Below the pieces are notes generated by a model, which was not told the origin of the DNA, searched no databases, and saw only the letters and a list, made by a program, of their open reading frames with translations. Source: Chiridota heheva (taxonomy: Eukaryota; Echinodermata; Holothuroidea; Apodida; Chiridotidae). Taken from it: a stretch of DNA of 64,000 nt. A program made the translations under genes and the position numbers. Below are positions 35,213-46,961 of this stretch, piece by piece (position 1 is the stretch's first letter; the number at the start of each line of letters is the position of its first letter). The stretch covers positions 1,047,001 through 1,111,000 of the forward strand of contig JAIGNY010000711.1 of the NCBI GenBank assembly GCA_020152595.1, written 5' to 3'.

Positions 35213-37612
35213 AAATCAGAAAGTTTTAAAAGAGTTTTCCCTTTTCTCATACATAAGGTGCTCCAAGGCCTTGTCGGTACCCTCCCCAAGGTCTCTACCC
35301 TTAGATCCGGTGATCTCCTGGTGCACTGCACCAGGGACACTCAAGTCCACCACCCTCCTCACCACCAAAACCATAGCCAATACCAGTATTGATGTTACAG
35401 TCACCCCCACCGTTCCCTGAACTCCAACAAAGGTGTGGTCAGAACTAGAGCCTTGCCTACCTGACCGATGAAGACCTCGTAGAGGAACTCGCAATCAACA
35501 CATTACTGAAGCCCGTCGTCTCGTCTTCAAGAGAGACGGTGCCGAAACACCTACCAATACCATCTTCCTAACTTTTTCTACACAAACTCTCCCCTCCCAC
35601 ATCACTGCTGGCTACCTGAGAATCCCAGTCACTCCTTATATTCCTAACCCCCTCCATTGCAGGCCTCCCGGTAAACCTTTAAAAACCTTTAAAACCTTTA
35701 AAAACCTTTATCAACAAATTGAACCTTTATTCCTTTCAAAATAACCTTTAAAACCTTTAAAAACCTTTATTTTCAAAGTTAAGTAAGGTAAATGATTCGA
35801 GTGCCAAGGTTTTAGCTTCATTGGTAAGTATACACATCCATTTAATAGCATATCTGTTCTCAACACACATTTAAAAAGTAGCAGGACCAAAATAGAATTT
35901 CCAACTTCACGTAAGTAATGGACTTTTAGCGCCACCAACTGCCTTTTGCCCCAGAATATGCTCATTGTATGAAAATTTATTCCATGAGTTAACCTTTATA
36001 AACCTTTTTATTTAAATCCAAAACCTTTAAAAACCTTTATTTCAACTTTTCCAACCTTTAAAAAAACCTTTATTTGAAAAAAGAGTCACTGGGAGGCCTG
36101 TCATTGTCATGATTATATGCCAGAGGTATGGCCATGGTAAAAACTCTGCTGCAGCCAAGCGCGCATGTGGCAACTGTGGAGCCCTGGACCATGACAGCAC
36201 CTCCTGCACCAGCACCGTACTCTATACCAATTGCAACGGTACTCACCCAGCCAACCATCCCTCCTTCTCAAAAGACTGTCCCACCTGGCTTCAGGAAAAG
36301 CAAATAACCAAACTAAAACCCCTTAATCCCAACATCACTTACCCGGAGGCCAGAAAGCAATTTCTCAATTCCCACCACACTAAACCTTTCTACTTGAGCT
36401 CAATCTCCTCTAAGACCAATATCGCTCCACTACCCCCCCCCCCCATTTCTTCCTTCTAACAGAACTAAAACTGACTCACATACCCTAAACTGACCTCACC
36501 TAGCTGGCTCTTCTTACCCAGTCCTAAGCCTATCACCATTGCCAACAACTCAATGACACCCATTACCCAAACCACCTCCACCACCACCACTTCTCTCCCC
36601 AACCTTGCTTCCTCCTCTAAGACTCCCGCAATCCCCTACCCCAACACCTGTAATGCCATCAAACTCAAGCCAACCTGGCTAACAAACATCAAACCAACAA
36701 ACAACCAATCAACAAACAGCCCACCATCCAAACCCACACATATGACACTGAAGAGAACATGGATTGTTCGATTACCGAACCAAAACAACTCCGCCCAAAG
36801 AAACAGGAACAGACCCAAATAAAAAATAAGCCAACACAGACTCAACAGATCTTCCTCCAGATAATCCCCTGCTTCCTTATGGTGTGCAACACAAACAATT
36901 ACAATAACACTCACAACATTTTACAATGGAACATCAGGAGCCTTAAGGCCAATTCTGAAGAAATTGACCCACTGGCCACCACCTTCAACCCGGTTGTCTT
37001 CTGCCTACAAGAAACCTTCTTAAAAATCACTGACCCATTATTCCCTCAACAACTTTGCTTGGTATCATAAACATCAAGTTGACGCCAACAGCTGCCTGAC
37101 AGCCCATCATTCTGATCAAACCCACTATCCACAACCTCTCTCATGTCGACAACGTTCATATTACCCGTCTTAGAATAGGTCACACCCACCTCACTCTCAC
37201 TCACTCCCACCTCCTTATTGGCTCCCCCAACCCTTCTGCAACAATTGCCATTGAACCCTCACAGTCCATCACATTCTCCAAACTTGCCCCCTGTACAACC
37301 TTCCCAGAGCTTCCTCGCTCCCCACAACTCTTATTGCCGAGTTCTTCCAGAAAAATCCTCCGGATAAATTATCTCCTTCATCATGCTTCCCTCTACAACC
37401 ATATTTAGTCCTCCTCTCCTATTCCCCTCTCTCTACTTTTTTTTCTTCACCCATGCACCTCTCTCGATCCCAGCTTTCTGACTTAGTTCTTGTATTTCTC
37501 TCAATCTCCCCCGGTTTTCTTTCCTTCCTACCTCTAGAATGATCTAACCTCTCAGGCACAATTTGACCCTCGTTGTTGTGGTGCCGTTAAGCCCTCATCA
37601 AACAAACAATTA
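35213..37612 (+). mobile_element. I-like LINE, internally deleted (5' ORF1 and endonuclease start joined to 3' tail)
   Basis: The 5' part encodes ORF1-like sequence (RRLVFKRDGAETPTNTIFL, GYLRIPVTPYIPNP) and a CCHC knuckle region (CQRYGHGK...RACGNCGALDHDSTSC, 36116-36210). ORF2 then opens with the endonuclease N-terminus ILQWNIRSLKANSEEI and VVFCLQETFLK (36918-37025). Near 37080 it jumps to the post-RNase H region (VHITRLRIGHTHLT) and the common tail tcatcaaacaaacaa. RT and RNase H are missing. AACCTTTAAA-type repeats interrupt ORF1. Confidence 0.85.
35670..36080. repeat. aaaacctttaa repeats interrupting LINE ORF1
   Basis: Short tandem units of aaaacctttaa / aaacctttatt at 35672-35775 and 35992-36075 surround about 220 bp of unrelated sequence. 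ORF1 similarity stops before and resumes after, so the block looks like a later insertion or repeat expansion. Confidence 0.75.
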
Positions 37613-37614
37613 AA

Positions 37615-37800
37615 CATTTCTTTTTAACTTTAGATATTTTCTACTTCTTTTGTTTTGTCTTTCATAAATCATTAAAGAGCTCTTTGGTGGTTTTTAATTA
37701 CACTGGATATTTTCTTTGGATATAATACAGTATGTATGCATCTTCCCCAGTTTATTTGTATTGTTTTGTGAATGTGTCAAAGATGTATTTTTGAATCCAT
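37615..37800. repeat. Intronic segment duplicated at 26700-26860
   Basis: See the partner for shared strings. It lies directly upstream of exon J, while the partner lies upstream of exon I. Confidence 0.65.
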
Positions 37801-37900
37801 CCATATTTTTGACTGTTCATCCTACATATTTTTGACTGTCAATCCTTTATATTTTTGACTATCCATCCTTCATTTTTTGACTGTCCATCCTTCCTATTTT
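37795..37900. repeat. About 24-bp tandem repeat forming the exon J acceptor tract
   Basis: Four or five degenerate units of tatttttgactgtccatcct run up to 'ttttttgcag', so the polypyrimidine tract is minisatellite-derived. Confidence 0.85.
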
Positions 37901-37906
37901 TTGCAG

Positions 37907-37987
37907 GGTTTTTCTATGATACCAGGGCACTATCCAGTGGATGAAACCATTAGCAACATGTCCATGGGATTCTGGTGTATTCTTCAG
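37907..37987 (+). CDS. IPO13: IPO13 exon J
   Basis: 27 codons, GFSMIPGHYPVDETIS to GFWCILQ, between acceptor tttttgcag and donor gttgga; phase 0. IPGHYPV is one of the best conserved importin-13 motifs. The acceptor pyrimidine tract is formed by a local tandem repeat of 'tttttgactgtccatcctt'. Confidence 0.95.
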
Positions 37988-38387
37988 GTTGGAAATCTCC
38001 GCTCTGTTTATTTCTTATGAACTCATTGTTTAAATATATATTGTTTGATAAATTCATTGTAGGCCTACAGTACATCAGCCATGCATACTACTGTGTGTCC
38101 TGCACAGCATAGGTCCCTATCATGCAATAACTTCATAACTGTCCATGGAAGGCCACTCAATTGGTTGTTATCATGGTTTGTGTGTTCAATTTTTATGTGA
38201 TTTATGCTTTTAATACCACTTCTTATGAAATTGAATGATATTGACAGCATTATATTTTTATCAGTGCATTGTTCTACTTGTTGATAAGTGATTGAAGAGA
38301 GTTTTGTGATTACAGGGAGCACTGGTATAGCTATTCTAGGGGAAGATAATTTGTATGAAAAGTGGTTACAAATAATAATAATGATAT
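37988..38387. other. Intron, no element recognised
   Basis: AT-rich sequence between the exon J donor and DIRS copy 3. Confidence 0.5.
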
Positions 38388-38704
38388 ATTTACTTCAAGT
38401 TATACCTCACCTTCCATGCTATAAATATGCAATCTGGTCACATGACCTGATTCTAATGCACTTTTAACCGACCTTAAAAACGTAGTTACCAGCCCAGCCC
38501 TGACCTCCATATAAGCTCTTCTTTTCAGCACATTGTTATCACAACATCGCTAGAACTGGTCAATTTTTCTCCCTTGCAGCTTCTACCAGGCAAGGGTTTT
38601 ACGCTGTTCAACTTTTAATATTCTGTTTGCCTTTTCAAGTCTTCTGAGGTAAGACAAGGTAGCCATGGGACTGGGAATTCTTTGGTCCAACTCACAGGAC
38701 TTTC

Positions 38705-39868
38705 AACCCCGCCACTCTCGGCACCTACTCCTGGCCCACTTTTCCTCCTTGGGCCACCCCCCTTCCTTCTGTCCACCTAGACCTCTCCACTTATAACAAA
38801 ACTCAAACTCACCCTAACCTCTTCATCAATCTCCACAACCAAATCAAAGACCAACTCTCAAATTACACCTCCATCTATACTGATGGCTCCAAGGAAGGCA
38901 ACAAGACAGCTGCTGCTGCCATCATCCAAGACATCACCCTCAGTAGCAGACTTCCTGACTACTCATCCATCTTTTCAGCCGAGGCTAAGGCCATTCTCCT
39001 CGCCCTCAACTTTATTGAGTACTCTCCTCTTAGTCACTTTGCCATTTTCTCTGACTCAAAGGCTGTTCTTACTTCATTATTTAATCTTAAATGGGATAAC
39101 CTCACCTGCCACCTCCTCCTCCGGGAAACTCTTTCTCCCACCCTCTGCAGGAAAAGTGTTCTTTTCTTCTGGATACCCAGCCATGTTGGCATCCCTGGCA
39201 ATGACAGGGCTGATACAGCCGCTAAGCTTGCCCCTTAACCTCCTCCCTTCCCCTTTTCCAAAACCCTCTCTGACATCAAACCGCTTATCACTTCTCTTGT
39301 TCGTGACCGCTGGCAAACCTTATGGAACTTCCAAATTGATAACAAACTCCATGTTATCCAGCCCACAATCCCGATCAAATCCACCATCAACAACCTTTCT
39401 CGATCGACAACGTTCATATTACCCGTCTTAGAATTGGTCACACCCACCTCACTCACTCCCACCTCCTTATTGGTTCCCCCAACCCCTCTGTAACAATTGC
39501 CACTGCATCCTCACAATCCAAGACGTTCTCCTTGCTTGCCCCTGTACAACCTTCCCAGAGCTTCCTCGCTCCCCACAACTCAATTGCTGAGTTCTTCCAG
39601 AAAAATCCTCCAGATAAAATAATCTCCTTCCTTCAGCATGCATCCCTCCACAACCATATTTAATTCTCCTCTTCCACCCCCTCTCTACTTTGTTTTTGTT
39701 TTACCCATGCACCTCCTCTCTCGATCACAGCTTTCTGGCTTTTGTTCTTGAATTTCTCTCATTCTCCCCCTGGTCTCTTTCCTTACTACCTCTAAAATGA
39801 TCTGACCTCTCAGGCACAATTTGACCTTAGTTGTCGTGGTGCTGTTAAGACCTCATCAAACAAACAAA
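38705..39868 (+). mobile_element. I-like LINE 3' part with RNase H, flanked by target duplication
   Basis: RNase H with all four acidic motifs visible: YTDGSKEGNK (about 38877), SSIFSAEAKAILLAL, FAIFSDSKAVL and GNDRADTAAKLA, followed by the cysteine-histidine tail region. The direct repeat caggactttc lies on both sides (about 38694 and 39870), fitting a target-site duplication of 10-11 bp. It interrupts the DIRS copy 3 leader. Truncated 5' of RNase H. Confidence 0.88.
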
Positions 39869-39897
39869 CAGGACTTTCCCGTTAAGCTGTTTTTAGT

Positions 39898-40075
39898 TTT
39901 TCCCATGCACCTCCTCTCTCGATCACAGCTTTCTGGATTTTGTTCTTGAATTTCTCTCATTCTTCCCCTGGTCTCTTTCCTTACTACCTCTAAAATGATC
40001 TGACCTCTCAGGCACAATTTGACCTTCGTTGTCGTGGTGCCGTTAAGACCTCATCAAACAAACAAACAAACAAGC
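39898..40075 (+). mobile_element. I-like LINE, very short 3' end copy
   Basis: About 180 bp starting tttttcccatgcacctcctc and ending tcatcaaacaaacaaacaaa, nearly identical to the end of the neighbouring copy at 39690-39868. Confidence 0.85.
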
Positions 40076-40166
40076 CTACACTTAGGATAGAGTGTTTTTG
40101 TCTCCATGCGTACAAAATGGGTGGCTATTTCGAGAGAGTCCCACTCTCGCAGCAGGTGTTTTTAAT

Positions 40167-41374
40167 AATAATATTAATAATAATAATACATTTTTATATA
40201 GCGCATTATACCAAAAGGTCTCAATGCGCCTTACATAAACAAATATAACATGAGAAAACCTTAAGATACAAACAGTAAGAGAACAAAAAACCATACTTAA
40301 AAAGATACAAGCAGGATAAAGTTACAAGGTCCAATGAGTGTAACTCATGAAAAGATGTGTTTTCAATACACTCTTAAAAATATCTAAAGAATTTTTGATG
40401 TAGATTGGGAGAATGTTCCAGAGTTTGGGGGCTGCAGATTGAAAAGAACGTTCACCATATGTCTTGGTGTTAATTTTTGGCGGCTTTAGGAGAATAGCAC
40501 TGTTAGATCTGAGTGAGCGAGTTGGTAATTGTAAGGTGAGTAAGTTGGAAATATAATTTGGAGCAAGACCATGGATGGCTTTGTATGTGAGGGTGAGAAG
40601 CTTGTAGTTTATTCTTTCACATATAGGAAGCCAATGAAGTTGGTGGAGGATAGGTTTAATGTGAGATTTCTTACTTGTGAGAGTAATTAATCTGGCAGCA
40701 GTGTTTTGAATGTGCTGAAGCTTTGAGATTTGTTGAGAAGGAAGTTCAAATAAGATACTGTTGCAACAATCAAGTCTGGATGATACAAATGCATGAATAA
40801 GTGTCTCAGTCGACTTTTGATCAAGATATTTACGAATTTGGCTGATTTTTCTGATGGCAAGTGAAGCGAAGCGGCATATATTATTTACATGTGGCAACAG
40901 TGTAAGCTTATCATCAAAAATAATACCCAGGCCTTTAACACAGGAAACAGGAGAAATACTTGAATTACCAATCATAACAGAGAAAACTTGAGTAGTGCTT
41001 AGAAAATATAAATTACTACAGTTTTACTATCATTAAGAATTAGTTTGTTGTCTGCACACCATGTTTTGATTTCCTATACACACGATTAAAGTTTTGCAAT
41101 ACTCTGGTCTTTTTCGTTTCTATTCATTGACACATAAACCTGTGTATCATCTGCATAAATCATCCCATGTAGGCCATGAGATGTGATAATGCTTTTTATA
41201 GGGGAATTATAGTATGTAAAAACAGGTGGTCTGATTACTGATCCTTGAGGCACTCTATAGTCGAAATACCAGGGCAAAGAATTTTTATCTTTAATGGTTA
41301 CAACCTGCGAGCAGTTTGCAAAATATGATTTTATTCAATTGAGAGTGATTCCATCCAAACTGTACACAGTATGC
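40167..41374 (-). mobile_element. CR1/L2-superfamily LINE fragment
   Basis: On the minus strand, RT motif B reads VPQGSVIRPPVF and the catalytic box YADDTQVY (41086-41277). A frame of 217 codons (40322-40975) follows with VKGLGIIFDDKLT, SSRLDCCNSILFELP and WLPICERINYKLLTLTYKA, typical of the C-terminal part of CR1-like ORF2. The 3' end is an aat/tta triplet tail with the tatatagcgc motif. It sits between gtgtttttag and gccctagagc of the DIRS leader. Confidence 0.9.
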
Positions 41375-42073
41375 AGCCCTAGAGCACCCAGTGTGCCTGT
41401 CTGGTGGACCTCTTACCCCTGGTTTTTGAGTGTTTTTCACCCTCGGCCCGCCCTTGCACAAGGAGAGCCTAGCATTATACTATGCATTGTATTAACATGG
41501 TAGGTTATCTTCAGTACAGTTTCCCGTATGCATTAGGCCAATTTCTTCAATCGTTGTTGGCGCATGCATATTGGGTCAACGTCAACACTGGAGGTTCGAA
41601 GAGGCGGCTTCTTACAGCTCCAAGGAGCTACAGTTGTTACAAGAGGCCTATATTTATATAACGTTACTAGTACATGTTGTGTGTTTGTTTTTCTTGCATA
41701 TAATTAAAACAAACAAACAAACAAAGTTTTTAATTTTGAACTTGAATTTTGGAGCGTTGGAGAGACTTTGAGGGGGTTCTCCTGACGTCCTCTTTTCAGG
41801 AGATCTAATCCGTTCTTTTTATCTCCACAGACGCCAAGTTACTCAGTGGTTCGTGTTTTCCATGCTACCCCTGCAATTTTAAAGAATCTACCTTCGGTGC
41901 ATTTTCTTGGGGTTTAAAACAAAATTTTAGATAGTGTTTTTCTGATAATTTTTTTTGATGTACAAAATTGCTGTGGCTTTAATACCTCACTATGTTTGAT
42001 GTCTCCCACAGACCCGTATTATCTGCGTAACGGTCGTAAGTACATTCCCCGTAGTGGAGCCTTAGTTTAAGTG

Positions 42074-42079
<6 letters not shown>

Positions 42080-42165
<86 letters not shown>
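42080..42165. repeat. (TA)n tract inside DIRS copy 3
   Basis: Two runs of ta dinucleotides separated by gtatatgta. Copies 1 and 2 have a much shorter tract at the homologous place, so this is an expansion. Confidence 0.95.
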
Positions 42166-42599
42166 CTTTTCAGAAAAACGCTATAAGGCTACATAAATCA
42201 TTTAGTCTCAGAGTTTCTACTTACGCCATGGCCACCGACTTGACAGTACTGAGCCGAGGAGGCCGGTGTTTGTACTTTACTTTGTTAACTTTTTCCTGAT
42301 TTACACCCTGGAGGCCTCTGACTTGACGCTACTGAGTTGGCAGGGCCACAGGTGCGGTCTATCAGACGTAAGTTACCTGAGTCTATATTGATCAGCTAAG
42401 TGGCGTCCTAGACGTCACTTAAAATAATTCAAAAAAGAAGCGTTCCTTCTCGATGCTACTGAGTCGGTGAGGCGCGTATATTTAGTGGGTAAACCCTTTG
42501 TACACCGCTGTGGTCCATGGTTCCACGTTGGGGACCGGTAGGGCCACATAAAGGTGGCGCCTAAATAGATTATACATGAGTCACAAGTGATTTCATGGT

Positions 42600-43800
42600 T
42601 CCTTATGGGTCCGCACGGCTCCATTGGACGGCTTCATATGGCTCCACGGCTCGTGTTGACGGCTCCGTATGGGTCCATTGGACGGCGCCATACAGCTTCA
42701 CGGCCCGTGTTTACGGGTCCATTGGACAGCTCCATATGGCTACAAGGCCTGTGTTCATGGGTCCATTGGACGGCTCCATGGCCCGTGTTCATGGATCCGT
42801 AAGGGTCCATACAGCTCCGGTGAACGGGTCCATACTTCACGGATCCGTACGGCTCCGGTGAACGAGTCCGTACGGTTCCAGAGTTTTGCAACGGGATAAC
42901 GTACACTGTACGATAAACCCGGAAATAGACCCGCTAGCTACGAAGCTACATGGTCAGGTAATAAGTGACAATCTTCACAAGAAGTATAGCATCACGTGAG
43001 CTGTTTTCTTCTTGTTTCTGTAGCCATTAGCTACGCAGTTCCGTGGCCATGTGAACTGCCTCAGTAAGATTTTTTGCATTGAACGTTACAGTTCCGCAAT
43101 ATTTTTCATCAGTAGCATAGACTCAGAGGACAGGTCCCGAGTGCCGGTGCATTACACACCCAAGATGTCCCGTGATGCGTTGCGTGTAAACGCTTCTTTA
43201 GTTACGCTCCGGTGATATCCAAAAGAAGAAAAAAAACCTGTGTACACTGCTGTGGACCACGGTTCCGCGAAGGGACTGGTAGGTCTACAAGAGGCGGCAT
43301 CCTAAGAGGTTATAAGTAAGTTACAAACATTTTTACGGCTCGTTGTAGAGCCATTGGATTAATTTCATGGGTCCATATGAGTCCGTACGGCTCCGGTGAT
43401 TGGTTTTGTATGACCCCTTGCTTGTTTTCACGGCCCTGTATGGGTCCGTGACACAGCCCTACGGCTCCTTACGGGTCATGGGACAGCTCCGTACATTATG
43501 TACAGTTTCGTAACCAACTGCTTTGGTTCCATACAGCTCCGGCGAACAGGTCTGTACGGCTCCATAATTTTGTAGCGGTGTAACGTACATCAGCTATTTT
43601 CTCCGTGTTACGTAGTTCCACGACCGTCATAACTACCCTGGATATAATTTTTATATTGAACTGTAAAGAGATTGGCACGGTTTTACGTACAACGTATGGT
43701 AACCTCGGGAGCTTCTCAGCTCTGTGATGAAGGGTGTTTAACGGAATTAATGGCCTGTGTAGTATACACCGGACGTGAACTCTTTCGTGATTTCTACCCC
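42600..43800 (+). repeat. DIRS copy 3 leader modules (CpG-rich)
   Basis: Starts with gggtccattggacggctcc-type units, then modules each holding agctacga, a short caagaagtatagcatca...cttcttg hairpin, agccattagctacgcagttc, and ttgaacgttacagttccgc. At least two divergent modules follow each other. Confidence 0.8.
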
Positions 43801-44179
43801 AATGGTTGGGTTTACGACTCGTACAGTTGACATAGTACGTTAAACTCCCTGTCAAAATTTACTCCACGAAGGATACTTTTCTTGACATAAGTGGCTGTTT
43901 GATAGACAGTCTCACGATCAGGGTAGCTATTAAAAACAACGGTCATACTATACTTTAACACCTTCTTAAAGCAGTTCAATGCGGCTTGCGGCTTCACGGC
44001 CAGTTAGTTAACTACCCGTACAGACATACGGTATTAGTTTTCTCTACATCCGTAGCCATAGATTCTGCAGTTCCAAGGTTGTAACAATATGATGTACATT
44101 AACACCTTGGACTATGAGCATATGATCATGGTTCAATTGTCTCGCTTCAGTGGAACCCACACGGGATGGCCGTGCTTCC

Positions 44180-44930
44180 TATAGGTGACCGGGAGTGATC
44201 AGAACCTTATTCGTTTCCCAAACGTAGGTCTGTCAGCATCCATGGACGATTGCATGCTATCAATTCTTTGCGTCCTATCTCCTGACCCACGGGTTTCAGG
44301 GTCGACGCATTTACTTTTCAAAGGACCCACTATGTGAGTTACGTTTTCTGCCTTCACACTGGTACTGAGTATGCTAAGCAAGGCGACGTACGACCGATAG
44401 CGCCCACTTGGCCCGGCCAACTGCGGTTCCCTCAGCTGCTCAAGACTTTGCGAATAGGGACGACTTTTGTCTCTTTCCCGGGCTCCAGCAAACTGCATCA
44501 CAGTCCCAAGCACTTCCTTTGACTGTGTGGCCTTTGTCTGCCAATCCTTGGTGTAGCAAGGCTTTTCTGAGGAGTTGTTCACCCCTTCCCGGTTTTTTTT
44601 GGGGGGCGGGGGGCCCGCTTGCAGCCATCCACCGAGGTTTTCCAGTTGGGTCGATGGTCATTGATTTGCGATCACTGGGAAGATACACGGAGATCTCATT
44701 GTACTGTGTCGCGAGACATTTTCCTCCGATGGATCGTCCAGAAGCAATCTCTTATTATCTGCACTGTTCATGGAATGGCCGGGGTGTACACTCGGGTTCG
44801 AGTAATGGCCCCTTTCACAGGTTTTCTTGTGCCGCTGTTCAGGAAAATGCTTACCGTGGTTTTTCCTGTTGTTTTTGCCTGACTTACGCTAGGATGTTTG
44901 TGTTACCCCGCTAACTTTTGCTCTTATGCA
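44180..44930 (+). pseudogene. DIRS copy 3 coding remnant, recombinase core deleted
   Basis: Degenerate homologue of the copy 1 RNase H-to-recombinase region (sequence tttcccgggctccagcaaac, ctttgactgtgtggcc). The recombinase catalytic core present in copies 1 and 2 is missing across a junction near 44670, shared with copy 4 near 53875. Confidence 0.75.
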
Positions 44931-45361
44931 GTTACGTGCTAACGAATTTTTCCCGATCCAGGAATTCTTCAATTCGTTTTAGCTAGTACACGTTTCGTTC
45001 CCAGTCGTATTTTACTAGCCGGTTCCATCTCGTGGATGAACTCGATGGGTTTTGTGGCATTATTGTAGACACTATAATGATGTTCATATCATGTCCAAAC
45101 GCTCTTCCGGTTGGCATATTTTCCGAGTTTCTAACGCTGGGTTCATGCGACGTTTGCCTCAATTACTGTTAATGAATAGTGCCTTGTTTGGTTTGACTGT
45201 AACTAGAAGTGGTTTACTATGTTTAAGTACTTCTCACTCAGAGGGCTTTTGTGCTCAAGAGGATAAGGAATCTAGTCCTTAAAGTAGGATAAATCTAGTA
45301 CCAATTTTGGGTACCAGCCTTTAAAAATTGAGCATCGACCTGAACTGCCTTCCTTCCGATC

Positions 45362-45480
45362 CTCGGTTGCTATCTGATTGCATATTTATAGCATGGAAGG
45401 TAAGGTATAACTTGAAGTAAATTTACCCCGCTAAGCATAGTAGGGATATTTACAAGAGTTATACTTACCTTCCATGCATC
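45362..45480 (+). repeat. DIRS copy 3 internal complementary region
   Basis: gattgcatatttatagcatg, aacttgaagtaaatttaccc, then ggatatttacaagagttata; same arrangement as the other copies. Confidence 0.87.
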
Positions 45481-45680
45481 CCGGCCCGCCTCCCCTCCCT
45501 TTCAGGCCTCAGTGGAATGTTAAGTGAGGGTTAGTAGAGGTTATATGGAGGTCAGGGCTGCTACATTTTTAAGTTCGGTTAGAAGTGCTTTAGAATCAGG
45601 TTATGTGACCAGATTGCATATTTAGAGCATGGAAGGTAAGTATAACTCTCATATATATAACCCCGCTACACTTAACGTGG

Positions 45681-45688
<8 letters not shown>

Positions 45689-45739
<51 letters not shown>
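45689..45739. repeat. (TA)n tract between DIRS copy 3 and Penelope-like element
   Basis: Ta dinucleotides with one gta interruption. Confidence 0.9.
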
Positions 45740-45857
45740 CCGAATCGGACAGGTCCCATATAGGTAGTAACCTAGTTGGCCTTTGTCGTGATTATAGTGT
45801 TATCCCACTGGGTAGGTCTATTGTTTCAGGTATACTGTAGGTACCTGCACAGAATTC

Positions 45858-46961
45858 TTGTCCGTTTATGTGGACACTCAGTTACAACCACTCCTTTGTG
45901 CTATCCCTAGCTACGTCCAGGATACAACTCACTTCTTTAACAGGTTATTGAACGAGGTAGATAGGATAGACGATACGGCTATTTTGGTAACGATGGACGT
46001 GTCTTCACTCTATACGAATATCCCTTATGCGGATGGGGTGGAGGCATGTATTAAACATCTCAGGCAATCTGGTTCGTTCGATGATAATGTCGTTCGTGAT
46101 ATCAGTAGACTCATCCAAATTATTCTTACTCATAACTGCCTCTAATTTAATGATAATTTTTATCAACAGATCAAGGGTACCGCTATGGGCACTAAGATGG
46201 CTCCTTGTTATGTGAAATTGTTTATGGCCAATCTTGAGGGTAGGATATTACAAAAGTCCACACTCTCTCCTTCCTTTTATGTCTGTTATATCGACGATAT
46301 CTTCATGATTTGGCAGCATGGCGAGGTTTCGTTGCGGGAATTTATTGGTTTTGCGAATACATATCACCCATCCATTAAATTTACTTATGATTTTTCACGG
46401 GATGAATTACCTTTCTTGGATGTTCTGGTCAAAATTCCTGAGGGCTCATTGGTTACCTCCTTATACACTAAGCCCACTGATAGTGATGCTTACCTAGTTT
46501 ATGATAGCTATCATCCCCAACACACTAAGGAATCTATCATTTATAGCCAGTTTCTTCGTCTTAAGAGAATTTTTTCTGACCTTCATGATCTCAAGATCCA
46601 ACTTAACGTTATGTCTGGGCACTTTCTTGAAAGGGGCTATTCCTTGAAACTGTTAAGGAAATTCATGGACAAGGTTATTCCTGTCAATCGCAGTGAGCGT
46701 TTAGAGTATTGGATTGAGACTAAGACCGCATGCATTCCCCTTGTAGTTTCGCACAGTACACAGATACAGCCTCTCTTGAAGTGTATTAAATCGTCATGGG
46801 GGATATTGAAGCAGGACCCAGAGATTAGAGGAATTTTCTCTGCACCACTGCTTGTGGCACTAAAGCAGCCGCCAAGTCTTAGGAATCTGTTAGTACGTTC
46901 CAACATATCGCGCAGGATGCCTGGGCGAGGTAATAAACCATGCAGGAAGTCACGTTGTTAA
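45858..46961 (+). pseudogene. Penelope-like reverse transcriptase
   Basis: Penelope RTs are related to telomerase RT. Visible motifs: LVTMDVSSLYTNIPY (motif A, about 45985), QIKGTAMGTKMAPCYVKLF (motif B, about 46169), YVCYIDDIFMIW (catalytic YIDD, about 46282), FTYDFSRDELPFLDV (motif D region) and SLYTKPTDSDAYL, all in Penelope order. The frame is interrupted by a single TAA after HNCL; the rest runs open for 258 codons to a lysine/arginine-rich end. Confidence 0.92.

Larger units (their letters stand above)
38388..45688 (+). mobile_element. DIRS-type element, copy 3 (non-autonomous, triply interrupted)
   Basis: Left end tatttacttcaagttatacc; right end near cccgctacacttaacgtgg, then (TA)n. 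The leader is interrupted by an I-like LINE (38705-39868), a second LINE 3' end (39898-40075) and a CR1-like LINE (40167-41374). The leader continues with the 13-bp-like array and several repeated CpG-rich modules. The coding remnant (44180-44900) lacks the recombinase core. Internal complementary region at 45362-45480. Sense to IPO13 in intron J-K. Confidence 0.9.
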
